Source: Bordetella sp. FB-8 (GTDB lineage Bacteria > Pseudomonadota > Gammaproteobacteria > Burkholderiales > Burkholderiaceae_B). Taken from it: a stretch of 64,000 nucleotides of DNA. A program made the position numbers and the translations under genes. Every line of letters starts with the position of its first letter. The first letter of the stretch is position 1. Positions 39,493-48,793 of this stretch are shown in pieces. The stretch covers positions 806,001 to 870,000 of the forward strand of contig NZ_KB907784.1 of NCBI RefSeq assembly GCF_000382185.1, in the 5' to 3' direction. The notes under the pieces were generated by a model. The model saw nothing but the letters and a program-made list of their open reading frames with translations, ran no database searches and was not told the DNA's origin.

Positions 39493-41427
39493 ATGGACCT
39501 TTCCGCTTTACTGGCCCAGCTGCTCAACGGCCTGGCCGAAGCCTCGTCGCTATTTCTGGTCGCCGCGGGCCTCTCCGTGATCTTCGGGGTCACGCGCGTA
39601 CTGAATTTCGCGCACGGCTCCTTTTTCATGGTGGGCATCTATCTGGCCTACATGCTGACGGAAAAATTCGCCGCCGCCGGCATGGGCGCTGCGGGCTATT
39701 GGGGCGGCATGGTTCTGGCTGCGGCAATGACCGGCCTGCTCGGCGCCGCCGTCGAGATCGCGCTGCTGCGGCGCATCTACAAGGCGCCCGAGCTTTTCCA
39801 GCTGCTGGCCACGTTCGCGCTGGTGCTGGTGATCAACGACGCGGCGCTCTGGCTATTCGGCCCCGCGGACCTGCTGGGCCGGCGCGCGCCCGGCCTGAGG
39901 GGCGCCGTCGCCCTCTTCGGCCGCAACTTTCCCAGCTATGACCTGTTCTTGATCGCCGTCGGCCCCATCGTGCTGACGCTGCTGTGGCTGCTGCTCACGC
40001 GTACGCGCTGGGGCAAGCTGATCCGCGCGGCCACGCAGGACCGGGAAATGCTCGGCGCGCTGGGCATCAACCAGGCCTGGCTCTTTACCGGCGTGTTCGC
40101 CCTGGGCACCCTGCTGGCGGGGCTGGGCGGCGCGGTGCAACTGCCGCGCGAACCGGCCAGCCTCGGGCTGGACCTGAGCACGGTGGCCGATGCCTTCGTG
40201 GTGGTGGTGGTGGGCGGCATGGGTTCCATTCCCGGCGCCTATCTGGCGGCCTTGCTCATCGCCGAGGTCAAATCCCTGTGCATCGGCATCGGTCTGGTGC
40301 ATATCTTCGGTATTGCGTTTTCCTTCAGCAAGCTCACGCTGGTCGTGGAGTTCATTGTGATGGCGCTGGTGCTGATCTTCAGGCCCTGGGGCCTGATGGG
40401 GCGCCAACAAGGTCCCCGCCGCGATAGTGCGCCGATCGAAGTGCCGCTACGTCCAGGTACGCCGGCCTTCAAAGCGAGCATCACCCTCGTGGTGCTCGCC
40501 CTGGCCGTGCTGCCGCTGCTGTCGGCCCACCTGCCCTATGCCATGGTTCTCGTGCAGGACGTGCTCACCGCCGTGCTGTTCGCCGTCAGCCTGCACTTGA
40601 TCATGGGGCCGGGCGGCATGGCCTCCTTCGGCCATGCCGCCTATTTCGGCCTGGGCGCCTACGGCGCGGGCATCCTGCTCAAGTCCCTGACCCTGCCCAT
40701 GCCACTGGCGCTGGCCGCGGCACCGCTGGTGGCCGGGGCGGGCGCGCTGCTCTTTGGCTGGTTCTGCGTGCGCCTGTCGGGTGTCTACCTGGCCATGCTC
40801 ACGCTGGCTTTCTCGCAGATCGTGTGGTCGATCGTGTTCCAGTGGGACGGCGTCACGGGCGGCTCGAACGGCATGACAGGCGTCTGGCCGGCGAGCTGGC
40901 TGGGCAGCACGGCCTATTACTACCTGACGCTGGCGCTGGTGGTGCTGTCGGTTTTCCTGATGCGGCGCATCCTGTTCGCGCCTTTGGGCTATGCGCTGCG
41001 CGCCAGCCGCGACTCGGCGCTGCGGGCCGATGCCATCGGCATCGACGTCAAGCGCGTGCAGTGGTCGGCCTTCGTCATCGCGGGCGTCTTCGCCGGCCTG
41101 GCCGGATCGCTCTTCGCGTTCGCCAAGGGCACCATCTCGCCCGATGTCCTGGGCGTGAGCAAATCGGTCGACGGCCTGGTGATGGTGCTGCTGGGCGGCG
41201 TCCAGACCCTGCTCGGTCCGGTCGTGGGCGCGACCGTATTCAACGTGCTGCAGGACTACATCATCAACGCCACGGATTATTGGCACGCTGTGTTCGGCGG
41301 CATCATTCTGCTGCTGGTGCTGGCTTTCCCGCAGGGCATCGTCGGGTTTGCCCGCCGCGCCACCGAACAATGGACGCTGCGCCGCGCTCATCGCGGCGCG
41401 GCGCCCGCCAAGAAGGAGCAAGCATGA
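39493..41427 (+). CDS. Fused LivH-LivM ABC transporter permease
   Basis: 644 residues from the ATG at 39493, about twice the length of a single permease. The first half (LFLVAAGLSVIFGVTRVLNFAHGSFFMVGIY ... GGMGSIPGAYLAALLIAEVKSL) is a LivH homologue. The second half, after about residue 320, is a LivM homologue (MASFGHAAYFGLGAYGAG, RASRDSALRADAIGID, GGVQTLLGPVVGATVF). The two are usually separate genes; fusion fixes their 1:1 ratio. An earlier in-frame start at 39421 lacks a ribosome site. Confidence 0.92.
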   Translation: MDLSALLAQLLNGLAEASSLFLVAAGLSVIFGVTRVLNFAHGSFFMVGIYLAYMLTEKFAAAGMGAAGYWGGMVLAAAMTGLLGAAVEIALLRRIYKAPELFQLLATFALVLVINDAALWLFGPADLLGRRAPGLRGAVALFGRNFPSYDLFLIAVGPIVLTLLWLLLTRTRWGKLIRAATQDREMLGALGINQAWLFTGVFALGTLLAGLGGAVQLPREPASLGLDLSTVADAFVVVVVGGMGSIPGAYLAALLIAEVKSLCIGIGLVHIFGIAFSFSKLTLVVEFIVMALVLIFRPWGLMGRQQGPRRDSAPIEVPLRPGTPAFKASITLVVLALAVLPLLSAHLPYAMVLVQDVLTAVLFAVSLHLIMGPGGMASFGHAAYFGLGAYGAGILLKSLTLPMPLALAAAPLVAGAGALLFGWFCVRLSGVYLAMLTLAFSQIVWSIVFQWDGVTGGSNGMTGVWPASWLGSTAYYYLTLALVVLSVFLMRRILFAPLGYALRASRDSALRADAIGIDVKRVQWSAFVIAGVFAGLAGSLFAFAKGTISPDVLGVSKSVDGLVMVLLGGVQTLLGPVVGATVFNVLQDYIINATDYWHAVFGGIILLLVLAFPQGIVGFARRATEQWTLRRAHRGAAPAKKEQA

Positions 41428-42209
41428 CGGCCCTGCTGCAAGTGCGCAATCTGAGCAAAGCCTTCGGCGGCGTCAGGGCCGTGGACGGCATCGATTTCGA
41501 CATCGCCGAAGGTGAATTGCTGGCGCTCATCGGCCCGAACGGCGCGGGCAAATCCACGACGTTCAACATGGTGGGCGGCCAGCTGGCGCCCACCTGCGGT
41601 TCGGTTCTGTTCAAGGGCGTCGATCTGGTGGGCATGAAGCCGCGCGACATCTGGCGCCGCGGCGTGGGCCGCACTTTCCAGATCGCCGCCACCTTCGCCT
41701 CGCTGACCGTGGCCGAGAACGTGCAGACGGCGCTGCTTTCGCATCACGGGCGCACTTTCGGCCTGTGCAAGCCGGCCGCCGCACAGTTCCGCCACGAGGC
41801 GCTGAAACTGCTGGCCCAGGTCGGCATGGACGATCAGGCCGACCGACCCTGCAGCGAACTGGCCTACGGCGACGTCAAGCGCGTGGAACTGGCCATGGGG
41901 CTGGCCAACGATCCCAAGCTGCTGCTCATGGACGAACCCACCGCGGGCATGGCGCCCAGGGAGCGCAACGATCTCATGGCCCTGACCAAGCGCCTGGTGC
42001 TCGAGCGGCGCATGTCGGTGCTGTTCACTGAACACAGCATGGACGTGGTGTTCGCCCACGCCGACCGCGTGATCGTGCTGGCGCGCGGCCGGCTCATCGC
42101 CCAAGGCAGCGCGCAGGAGATCCGCAACCACCCGAAGGTGCAGGAAGTGTATTTCGGCTCGGGCAAGACATTCGAAAAGGACCAGGCCATGCAGGAGGCC
42201 GCGATATGA
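41424..42209 (+). CDS. livG: ABC transporter ATP-binding protein, LivG type (second copy)
   Basis: 261 residues from the ATG at 41424, preceded by AAGGAG and overlapping the permease stop by 4 bases. Walker A is GPNGAGKST at 37-45; Walker B is LLLMDEPTAGMAP. The signature is AYGDVKRVELA, the LivG-type variant. It ends by overlapping the livF start. Confidence 0.93.
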   Translation: MTALLQVRNLSKAFGGVRAVDGIDFDIAEGELLALIGPNGAGKSTTFNMVGGQLAPTCGSVLFKGVDLVGMKPRDIWRRGVGRTFQIAATFASLTVAENVQTALLSHHGRTFGLCKPAAAQFRHEALKLLAQVGMDDQADRPCSELAYGDVKRVELAMGLANDPKLLLMDEPTAGMAPRERNDLMALTKRLVLERRMSVLFTEHSMDVVFAHADRVIVLARGRLIAQGSAQEIRNHPKVQEVYFGSGKTFEKDQAMQEAAI

Positions 42210-42982
42210 ACAGCGCCGCACTTGCCACGCCCATGCCCGGCGCGGCAGCACCGCAACGGCAGACGCTTCTGGAAGTCGACGGCCTGAACGCCTGGTACGG
42301 ATCGGCCCACATCCTGTTCGACGTATCGCTCCAGGTGCGGCGCGGCGAGGTGGTCGCGCTGATGGGCCGCAACGGCGCGGGCAAGTCCACCACCTTCAAG
42401 GCCATCATGGGGCTGCTGGGCCGGCGCCAGGGCAAGGCGAGCTTCATGGGCAAGTCCGTCATGGGCCTGCAGCCCTACGAGATCGCACGCCTGGGCCTGG
42501 GCTTCGTGCCGGAAGACCGCCGCATCTTCACCGACCTGACCGTGGCCGAGAACCTGGACGTGGGCCGCCAACCCGCGCGCCGATGGCCCGACGGCAGCGA
42601 GTCGCTCACCTGGACGCCAGCCGCGCTGTACGCGCTCTTTCCCAATCTGGGCGCCATGCAGGACCGGCCGGGCGGCAATATGAGCGGCGGCGAGCAGCAG
42701 ATGCTGACGGTGGCCCGCACGCTCATGGGCAATCCCTTTCTGGTACTGCTGGACGAACCCTCCGAAGGCATGGCCCCGGTCATCGTCGAGCAGATAATCG
42801 GCATGATCCTGCAGCTCAAGGCCCGGGGCGCAAGCGTTCTGCTATCGGAGCAGAACATGCACTTGGCCGAACTGGTGTCCGATCGCGCCTATGTGCTGGA
42901 AAAAGGCCAGGTCAAATTCGCGGGCAGCATGGACGAGCTGGCCGCGAACGAGGCGGTACGGCGGGCCTATCTGTCCGTCTGA
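42206..42982 (+). CDS. livF: ABC transporter ATP-binding protein, LivF type (second copy)
   Basis: 258 residues. An N-terminal extension of about 20 residues (Ala/Pro-rich) precedes the ABC core. Walker A is GRNGAGKST at 54-62, the signature MSGGEQQML, and Walker B FLVLLDEPSEGMAP, followed by the LSEQN loop. Last gene of the operon. It converges on the SulP gene 50 bases away, with only a short AGCGCGT/ACGCGCT hairpin between. Confidence 0.93.
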   Translation: MNSAALATPMPGAAAPQRQTLLEVDGLNAWYGSAHILFDVSLQVRRGEVVALMGRNGAGKSTTFKAIMGLLGRRQGKASFMGKSVMGLQPYEIARLGLGFVPEDRRIFTDLTVAENLDVGRQPARRWPDGSESLTWTPAALYALFPNLGAMQDRPGGNMSGGEQQMLTVARTLMGNPFLVLLDEPSEGMAPVIVEQIIGMILQLKARGASVLLSEQNMHLAELVSDRAYVLEKGQVKFAGSMDELAANEAVRRAYLSV

Positions 42983-43032
42983 GTCCCAGGCGGCAGCGCG
43001 TACGGCGACGCGCTACCGGGCAGCGCAGCGCG

Positions 43033-44514
43033 TCAGTGGCTCGGCTCGAAATGCGTTGGGAACCCTTTGTCATGGGTTGCATACTTCTCGATCATCGTGG
43101 CGCTGGCTCTGGTCACGCCCAGGAGGTCGACGGAAATCCCGTTACGGCGGAACTTGTTGACGATGCGGTCCAGTGCATCAATCGCGGTGATGTCCCAAAA
43201 GTGCGCGTGCGACAGGTCCAGGCGTACCGATTTGATCGGCTCCCTGAAGTCAAATTCAGAGACGAGCGCTTCAGACGACGCGAAGAACACCTGGCCACGG
43301 ACGAAATACGCGCGCAGGCTGTTCGCTTCGTCGAGTTCCGAGTCAACCGTCAGTACGCGTCGAACCTTCGACATGAAGAAGACGGCACTGAGCAGCACGC
43401 CCACCAAAACGCCGATCGCCAAGTTGCCTGTCGCAACGACCACGATCACCGTGGCGACCATCACGACGGACGAACTCTTGGGGTGAGTGCGAAGGTTGCG
43501 GATCGAGCGCCAGCTAAACGTGCTGATGGACACCATGATCATGACAGCCACGAGCGCCGCCATGGGGATCTGCCTGACCCACCGGCCGAGAAAAACGACC
43601 AGCACCAATAGAAACGCACCTGCAATGAACGTGGACAGCCGCCCGCGCCCGCCGGACTTAACGTTGATCACGGTCTGGCCGATCATTGCGCAACCAGGCA
43701 TGCCGCCGAGAAAGCCAGCCACGATGTTGGACAAGCCCTGCCCCCGGCATTCGCGATTTTTGTCGCTCGGCGTGTCGGTGAAGTCATCGACGATCGCCGC
43801 CGTCATCAACGACTCGAGCAATCCCACCACAGCGATTGCGAGCGAATACGGAAAGATTATTTTCAGCGTATCCAATGACAAGGGGACTTTGGGTATGGCG
43901 GGAATCGGCAATTGGTCAGGGAATGATCCCATGTCGCCCACCGTTCTGAGTTTCAGATGCAGCGCAATTGAAATCGCCGTGAGCACGACGATGCAGACTA
44001 GCGGGGACGGTACGGCTCTGGTCAGACGCGGCAGCAGGTAGATGATGGCGAGCCCGCCGGCGACCATCAAATATACGTAGGCAGGAACGCCTCTGAGCTG
44101 CGGTAGCTGGGCGAGAAAAATGAGAATGGCCAGTGCGTTCACGAAGCCGGTGATAACCGAACGGGACACAAACCGCATGAGGCCGCCCAGCCTGAGCAGG
44201 CCGGCGAGAATCTGCAGTAACCCGGCCAAGATTCCCGCGGCGAGCACATATTCCACGCCATGATTCTTGACAAGACTGACTATGACCAGCGCGACGGCGC
44301 CCGTCGCTGCTGAAATCATGGCGGGGCGGCCACCGGCGATGGCCGAAACGACGGCGATGCTGAAAGCGGCGTAAAGCCCTACCTTGGGATCGACGCCGGC
44401 AATAATCGAAAACGCGAGCGCTTCTGGAATCAGCGCCAGCGCGACGACGACGCCTGCGAGAATATCGGCGCGGACGTTGAAGAGCCACTCTTCGCGGAAC
44501 GTGGTTTTTTTCAT
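43033..44514 (-). CDS. SulP-family anion transporter with STAS domain
   Basis: 493 residues from the ATG at 44514. A 45-residue upstream extension in frame lacks family similarity. It has 10-14 membrane helices starting at [33 protein letters not shown], the SulP signature, and the gate-forming [24 protein letters not shown]-terminal STAS domain ([26 protein letters not shown]) follows. Likely substrates are sulfate, bicarbonate or another anion. No carbonic anhydrase gene is adjacent. Confidence 0.9.
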   Translation of the reverse strand: MKKTTFREEWLFNVRADILAGVVVALALIPEALAFSIIAGVDPKVGLYAAFSIAVVSAIAGGRPAMISAATGAVALVIVSLVKNHGVEYVLAAGILAGLLQILAGLLRLGGLMRFVSRSVITGFVNALAILIFLAQLPQLRGVPAYVYLMVAGGLAIIYLLPRLTRAVPSPLVCIVVLTAISIALHLKLRTVGDMGSFPDQLPIPAIPKVPLSLDTLKIIFPYSLAIAVVGLLESLMTAAIVDDFTDTPSDKNRECRGQGLSNIVAGFLGGMPGCAMIGQTVINVKSGGRGRLSTFIAGAFLLVLVVFLGRWVRQIPMAALVAVMIMVSISTFSWRSIRNLRTHPKSSSVVMVATVIVVVATGNLAIGVLVGVLLSAVFFMSKVRRVLTVDSELDEANSLRAYFVRGQVFFASSEALVSEFDFREPIKSVRLDLSHAHFWDITAIDALDRIVNKFRRNGISVDLLGVTRASATMIEKYATHDKGFPTHFEPSH

Positions 44515-44849
44515 GGTTGGGCCTGGACTTGGAAAAATCATGGGCAGGCCCGACCGGGGGAAGCGAATGGTGCCGCGATCAAACGTAGCCTGGCCTGCCT
44601 CGTTCAAGAGGCAGCCACATACGCTTGCTCGATACGGTGGGCAAAGCACACATTGAAGAATGCGCGCTGAACCGATGGCTCACGAACCCTGACGGTCAGG
44701 CAATTTGACAAAACAAGGGGTTCGCGGACAGTTACATCGGTATGAGAACTAAAGACGGCAGGTTTTGCTGCAACGCAGCATGATAACGCAAACGCCAGTG
44801 CCGGTCTATCGCCCGAGCGGGCACGCGAGACTACCTGTCTAGATCATGA
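44515..44849. other. Intergenic region with no recognisable gene
   Basis: 335 bases between the SulP start and the Rrf2 remnant. All six frames lack family signals. It should contain the SulP promoter. A TTTGCTGCAACGCAGCATG inverted stretch lies at about 44763-44781. The missing N-terminal codons of the Rrf2 gene were looked for here and not found in a good form. Confidence 0.4.
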
Positions 44850-45251
44850 CCGTGGGCGGGTACTTGCCCAAACAAGAATGCTGTCGACGGCGGCACAACC
44901 ACGTCCGAGACAATCGCGCAAATGCTGCACACGCAGCCGTCGCTGGTTCGGCGCACCATGGCCGCGCTGCGCTCGGCCGGTTACGTCGAGTCGATCGCCG
45001 GGCCGGGGGGAGGCTGGACCCTCTGCCGCGAACTCGGCGATCTCACCGTACGCGACATCTATGCGGCCATTGCGACCAAGAGCGCATTCGCCATCGGTGC
45101 GGCGCACGATAATCCTGCCTGCCCGGTGGAATCGGCGGTCAACCGTTTCCTCGACGACGCACTGAGTTCGGCCGAGGACGAATTGCTCCGGCGCCTGGCG
45201 CAAATGCGTCTTTCGGACATAGCGCGGCACGTACAGGTACCGAAAGCCTGA
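44850..45251 (+). pseudogene. Rrf2-family regulator, 5'-degraded
   Basis: The frame encodes the Rrf2 winged helix from GGTTTSETIAQMLHTQPSLVRRTMAALRSAGYV, followed by the wing GPGGGWTL and a C-terminal dimer helix. The only in-frame initiator (ATG 44922) lies inside the recognition region. The normal opening helix (RFAVAVH or RLSRVLH type) is missing because a TGA stands at 44847-44849. A stretch reading RVLAQTRML in another frame hints at a frameshift. It lacks the three clustered cysteines of the iron-sulfur members. Alternatively a start outside the usual set is used. Confidence 0.6.
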
Positions 45252-45283
45252 GCAACGCCCCGGATTCTCGGCTTCGGCGGTCG

Positions 45284-46117
45284 TCAGCCGTCCGTCGAAA
45301 CGGTGGTGGCCTCCCACGCATTGAATTCCGCGTCCAGCGCCGACAACTTGTCCCGAACCAGGCCGAGCGCGTCGCTACCGAGCAGAAGATGCCTGGGTGG
45401 ATGGTCTGCCGCAATGGCGGCCAGCATCGCGCGTGCCGCCTTGACCGGATCTCCCAGCTGCTTGCCGCTTTTCTCCTCGCGGGCTTGCCGAACGGGGTTG
45501 AAAACAGCGTCGTAATCCGGAATGGAACGCGGGGTCCGAATCATCGAGCGGCCTGCCCACTCCGTGCGAAACGAGCCCGGCGCCACCGCCGTCACGGCAA
45601 TGCCGAAGGGCTCCACCTCTTTTCCCAGCGCCTCCGAGATGCCCTCCAGCGCAAACTTGCTTGCGCAGTAATAGGCGATTCCCGGCATGGTGATGTAGCC
45701 CCCCATGGAGGTGATGTTCAGAATGTGGCCGCGACGGCGTTCACGCATGAATGGCAGGACGGCCTTCATCATGGCGACCGCGCCGAACACATTCACGTCG
45801 AACTGCCGCCGCATCTCCGAAAGCGGCGACTCTTCCATGATGCCCTCATGGCCGTAGCCGGCATTGTTGACCAACACATCGATCGGCCCGACGCTGGCTT
45901 CGATTTCCGCCACGACGCCGTCGATCGCGTCGAAGTCGGTCACGTCGAGCACACGCGCCCACGCGGCGTTCTCGGACAGGGACTCGAACTCCGTCTTGGC
46001 CTGGGCGCTCCTCACCGTGCCGACGACCTTATGCCCCAAGGCCAGCGCTTCCTGAGCGAGCGCTCGACCAAAGCCGCTGCTGACGCCGGTGATGAGCAAA
46101 GTTTTGCTGCGTGCCAT
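45284..46117 (-). CDS. Short-chain dehydrogenase/reductase
   Basis: 277 residues. Rossmann cofactor motif TGVSSGFG at 10-17, NNAGYG at 84-89, and catalytic Ser137, Tyr150 and Lys154. Classical SDR of the group that often reduces ketones or aldehydes with NADPH. The arginine after the second strand (TVRS) supports NADPH. It is divergent from an AraC-type regulator, with 104 bases between; this pairing is typical of a regulator controlling its neighbour. Confidence 0.92.
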   Translation of the reverse strand: MARSKTLLITGVSSGFGRALAQEALALGHKVVGTVRSAQAKTEFESLSENAAWARVLDVTDFDAIDGVVAEIEASVGPIDVLVNNAGYGHEGIMEESPLSEMRRQFDVNVFGAVAMMKAVLPFMRERRRGHILNITSMGGYITMPGIAYYCASKFALEGISEALGKEVEPFGIAVTAVAPGSFRTEWAGRSMIRTPRSIPDYDAVFNPVRQAREEKSGKQLGDPVKAARAMLAAIAADHPPRHLLLGSDALGLVRDKLSALDAEFNAWEATTVSTDG

Positions 46118-46221
46118 GAATGCCTCTCCTGAAGAATGAACGGAGAGTGCATACTAATATCAGCGAATAGGGAATTTAAGGCGATTCTCTTCCATTTTCT
46201 TGCACAAAACTATTAATTGGC
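46118..46221. promoter_or_regulatory. Divergent promoter region SDR/AraC regulator
   Basis: 104 bases, AT-richer than either gene, holding both promoters (for example ATACTAATATCAGCGAATAGGGAATTTAAGG near 46150-46180). It is the expected site of AraC-family regulator binding. No clear operator repeat is visible. Confidence 0.45.
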
Positions 46222-47187
46222 ATGATGCCCAATTCGATTCCAAACCCCGGATCATCCTCCCGGATCCAGAAGCGCATGGCCGCCCTGCTGCGCGCGCTGG
46301 CGCCCGACGAGGGCTACAACTTGACGGCCCTGCCGAGCGTGCGCATCTTGCGTTCGAACCGGGCGCTGTCGCGCACGCCCGTTCTATACGATCCCGGTAT
46401 CGTGATCGTCTGCCAGGGCCGAAAAAGAGGCTATTTTGGCGGCCAGGTCTATCTGTACGACGAGCGCCACTACCTGGCCGTATCCGTGCCCGTGCCGTTC
46501 AGCATGGAGACCGATGCAACGGCGGAGCGGCCGCTGCTTGCGCTGTATCTGCACCTGGATTTTGCATTGGCCGCCGAGCTTGCGGAGCAGATCGACCGCG
46601 AAGGCGTATCGCAGCACACACCGGCACCTCAGAGCATGATGTCGACGCCTATGGATGACGCGATGCAAGCGTCGGTGCTGCACTTTCTCGAAGCGATGAA
46701 TCGGCCGCTTGACGCTGCGGTGCTGGGCGCCGGGCTGCTGCGCGAACTGTATTTCCGGGTGCTCACGGGCGCCCAGGGCAGTTCCTTGCGCGAGGCCTTG
46801 GCGATGCGAGGACAGTTCGGCCGGATAGGCCGCGCATTGCGCCTGATTCACACAAGCTATGCGCAGCTTCTGGACGTAAAGCAATTGGCCGACGAAGCGG
46901 GGATGAGCGTCCCGAGTTTCCACAGTCACTTCAAGGCAATTACGCAGGCGTCGCCGATGCAATACCTGAAGTCGACGCGTCTTCACCAGGCCCGCCTTTT
47001 GATGGTGCGCAATGACCTGACGGCGGAAGCGGCGGGACACGCCGTGGGTTACGCAAGCCCATCGCAGTTCAGCAGGGAATTCCGGCGCCTGTTTGGCTTG
47101 ACGCCGGCCGCAGAGGCCAGGCGCATGAGGGAAAGCTTCGCGATTCCGGCGGCGTTTGCTGATTCGACTTATGTCTCATCGCACTGA
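46222..47187 (+). CDS. AraC-family transcriptional regulator
   Basis: 321 residues from ATG 46222 (46225 codes a Met too). The N-terminal AraC-type regulatory domain is of the group with KRGYFGGQVYLYDERHYLAVSVPVPF. The C-terminal double helix-turn-helix is DVKQLADEAGMSVPSFHSHFKAIT, followed by SPMQYLKSTRLHQAR and the GYASPSQFSREFRRLFG signature. It probably controls the divergent SDR gene. Confidence 0.92.
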   Translation: MMPNSIPNPGSSSRIQKRMAALLRALAPDEGYNLTALPSVRILRSNRALSRTPVLYDPGIVIVCQGRKRGYFGGQVYLYDERHYLAVSVPVPFSMETDATAERPLLALYLHLDFALAAELAEQIDREGVSQHTPAPQSMMSTPMDDAMQASVLHFLEAMNRPLDAAVLGAGLLRELYFRVLTGAQGSSLREALAMRGQFGRIGRALRLIHTSYAQLLDVKQLADEAGMSVPSFHSHFKAITQASPMQYLKSTRLHQARLLMVRNDLTAEAAGHAVGYASPSQFSREFRRLFGLTPAAEARRMRESFAIPAAFADSTYVSSH

Positions 47188-47405
47188 ATTTGCGCGCTTC
47201 GGTGTGACTCGAAATTGGTAAGCAGGCTTCGCTGAATTGCTGGCAGGTGAAGAATAGTGGGCGGCTGAAGTCGACCCTCAAGCGACATTTGCACCATCGT
47301 CCAACGACAGTCAGCTTCCAACTGCGATGTGGACTGTCGCAAAAGTATCTTCGCCGCCTCGGAATCTGCAATACTAGGAACAATTACTGTTCATCGATCA
47401 ACGAA

Positions 47406-48752
47406 ATGGCATCGACACTAAAAGACCAGTTGTACGGGGTGCGCCGGAAAATTAAACAAACGGCGAAACGCCAAATCAAAATCCCTTCGGAATTTACGTT
47501 CAACCGCGGTGGGGTTAAGTATTTTGATCAAGTGCTCAAAATACTCGATTGGACGATAAAAAATGTTCCCGTCGAAATCGACTTTACGGAATGTAGAAGC
47601 GCCAATTATCAAGCGGTCGCCTTGTTGATTCCGTATTGCTGGAAACTCAAACAACAGGGCTGCACAATATCATTTAATTTTGAAAACGATGGCGAGCAGA
47701 ATGGAAGTCGCGTGTGGAGCATGATGGGTGCTCACGGTTTGTTTGCCGTAACGACCGACCCAAAGACCAACTTCAAGAGCAATGAGCACAAGCCTTTATT
47801 TTCAATTCGAAATTCTGACGATTTTAAATTGGGCCTTGCAACTGCCGACGAATTCACGGCAGGTTTTGGGGTTGAATATCAAAAGACGTTGCGATACGTC
47901 TTATCTGAACTACTGTATAACCTCCTGGAGCACGGTAAGTCAGATTTTTCTTGGAAGGGGCATCGGTATCCTACTCCCGGCGTTCTTCAGTTTACGTGGT
48001 ATGAGAAAGTAAATGAGCTGCATTTTATCGTGGCAGATATTGGTGTCGGCGTTAAAGCTCACCTATCTCAGGGTTACCCGGGATTGGCGACGGATGAAGA
48101 GGCGCTGCGCCTAGCTGTCCAGCCAGAAATATCCGGCACGTTCGGCAAACAGGACCCCTACTCGAACAGAAACAATGCCGGCATGGGATTGTTCTTGTCG
48201 TCAAACATCATTCGCAGGCTTCGGGCCGACATGCATCTAATCTCGGGAAATGGCGTCCTGCATATTTCTCCGGTCGACACCACAGGGAGAACGTTGGACA
48301 CTAGCTGGCCCGGGACGTTTGCGTTGGTCACCGTGCGGCTTGATAGAGGGACGGAATTTGCGCTAGACGCAATGATGAGTGACTTCCGTGCACAAGCCCG
48401 GGCGGAAGTGAAGGCTCGGAGCGATGCGAACGAAGAAAATCGGCATTATCTCAGCATATATAATTATTTCGGGCGCTATGCTGACGACAAACAGGCGGCT
48501 ATATCTTATCGGGATAAACATTTGCTTTCAGCTGTAGCCGAAGGAAAAACCATTCTTGTGGATTTTAACGACGTAGAAACCTCGACACACAGCTTCTTAA
48601 ACGCCCTGTTTGCATCTCCAATCCGGCGCATGGGTCTGCGCGCCTACAAGCGCATACGAGTCATTAATGCGTCGAAAGATATTCGAGAGACAATTGATTA
48701 TGTCCTTGATGATAATACCGGGGACGGAGCGGACGAGGAGAAGTACGATTAA
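47406..48752 (+). CDS. STAS - GHKL ATPase - STAS-like (DUF4325) protein
   Basis: 448 residues from the ATG at 47406; the frame is open earlier but without a ribosome site. The N-terminal STAS-like part is VEIDFTECRSANYQAVALLIPYCWKLKQQGC (about 56-86). The central HATPase fold has an N-box SELLYNLLEHG (Glu168, Asn172), a G1 box VADIGVGV (Asp211, Gly213, Gly215) and a G2 box NNAGMGLFL (257-264). The C-terminal STAS-like domain of the DUF4325 type spans about 370-436 (KTILVDFNDVETSTHSFLNALF). No receiver, HisKA or membrane segments are seen. It resembles an anti-sigma kinase and its antagonist in one chain. It is AT-richer than the chromosome here. Function unknown. Confidence 0.75.
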   Translation: MASTLKDQLYGVRRKIKQTAKRQIKIPSEFTFNRGGVKYFDQVLKILDWTIKNVPVEIDFTECRSANYQAVALLIPYCWKLKQQGCTISFNFENDGEQNGSRVWSMMGAHGLFAVTTDPKTNFKSNEHKPLFSIRNSDDFKLGLATADEFTAGFGVEYQKTLRYVLSELLYNLLEHGKSDFSWKGHRYPTPGVLQFTWYEKVNELHFIVADIGVGVKAHLSQGYPGLATDEEALRLAVQPEISGTFGKQDPYSNRNNAGMGLFLSSNIIRRLRADMHLISGNGVLHISPVDTTGRTLDTSWPGTFALVTVRLDRGTEFALDAMMSDFRAQARAEVKARSDANEENRHYLSIYNYFGRYADDKQAAISYRDKHLLSAVAEGKTILVDFNDVETSTHSFLNALFASPIRRMGLRAYKRIRVINASKDIRETIDYVLDDNTGDGADEEKYD

Positions 48753-48791
48753 TTGAACTGTAGTACATGCCAACGTTTCCGATGACTAGAC

Positions 48792-48793
48792 TA
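48792..48793. repeat. TA target dinucleotide, left border of IS630
   Basis: TA followed by the left terminal repeat. The matching TA is at 49907-49908. IS630-family elements insert into and duplicate TA. Confidence 0.65.

Noticed and set aside
42995..43014. Terminator between livF and the SulP gene
   Set aside because: The 7-bp AGCGCGT/ACGCGCT stem has no T-run on either side, so it is mentioned only with livF and not listed as a terminator.
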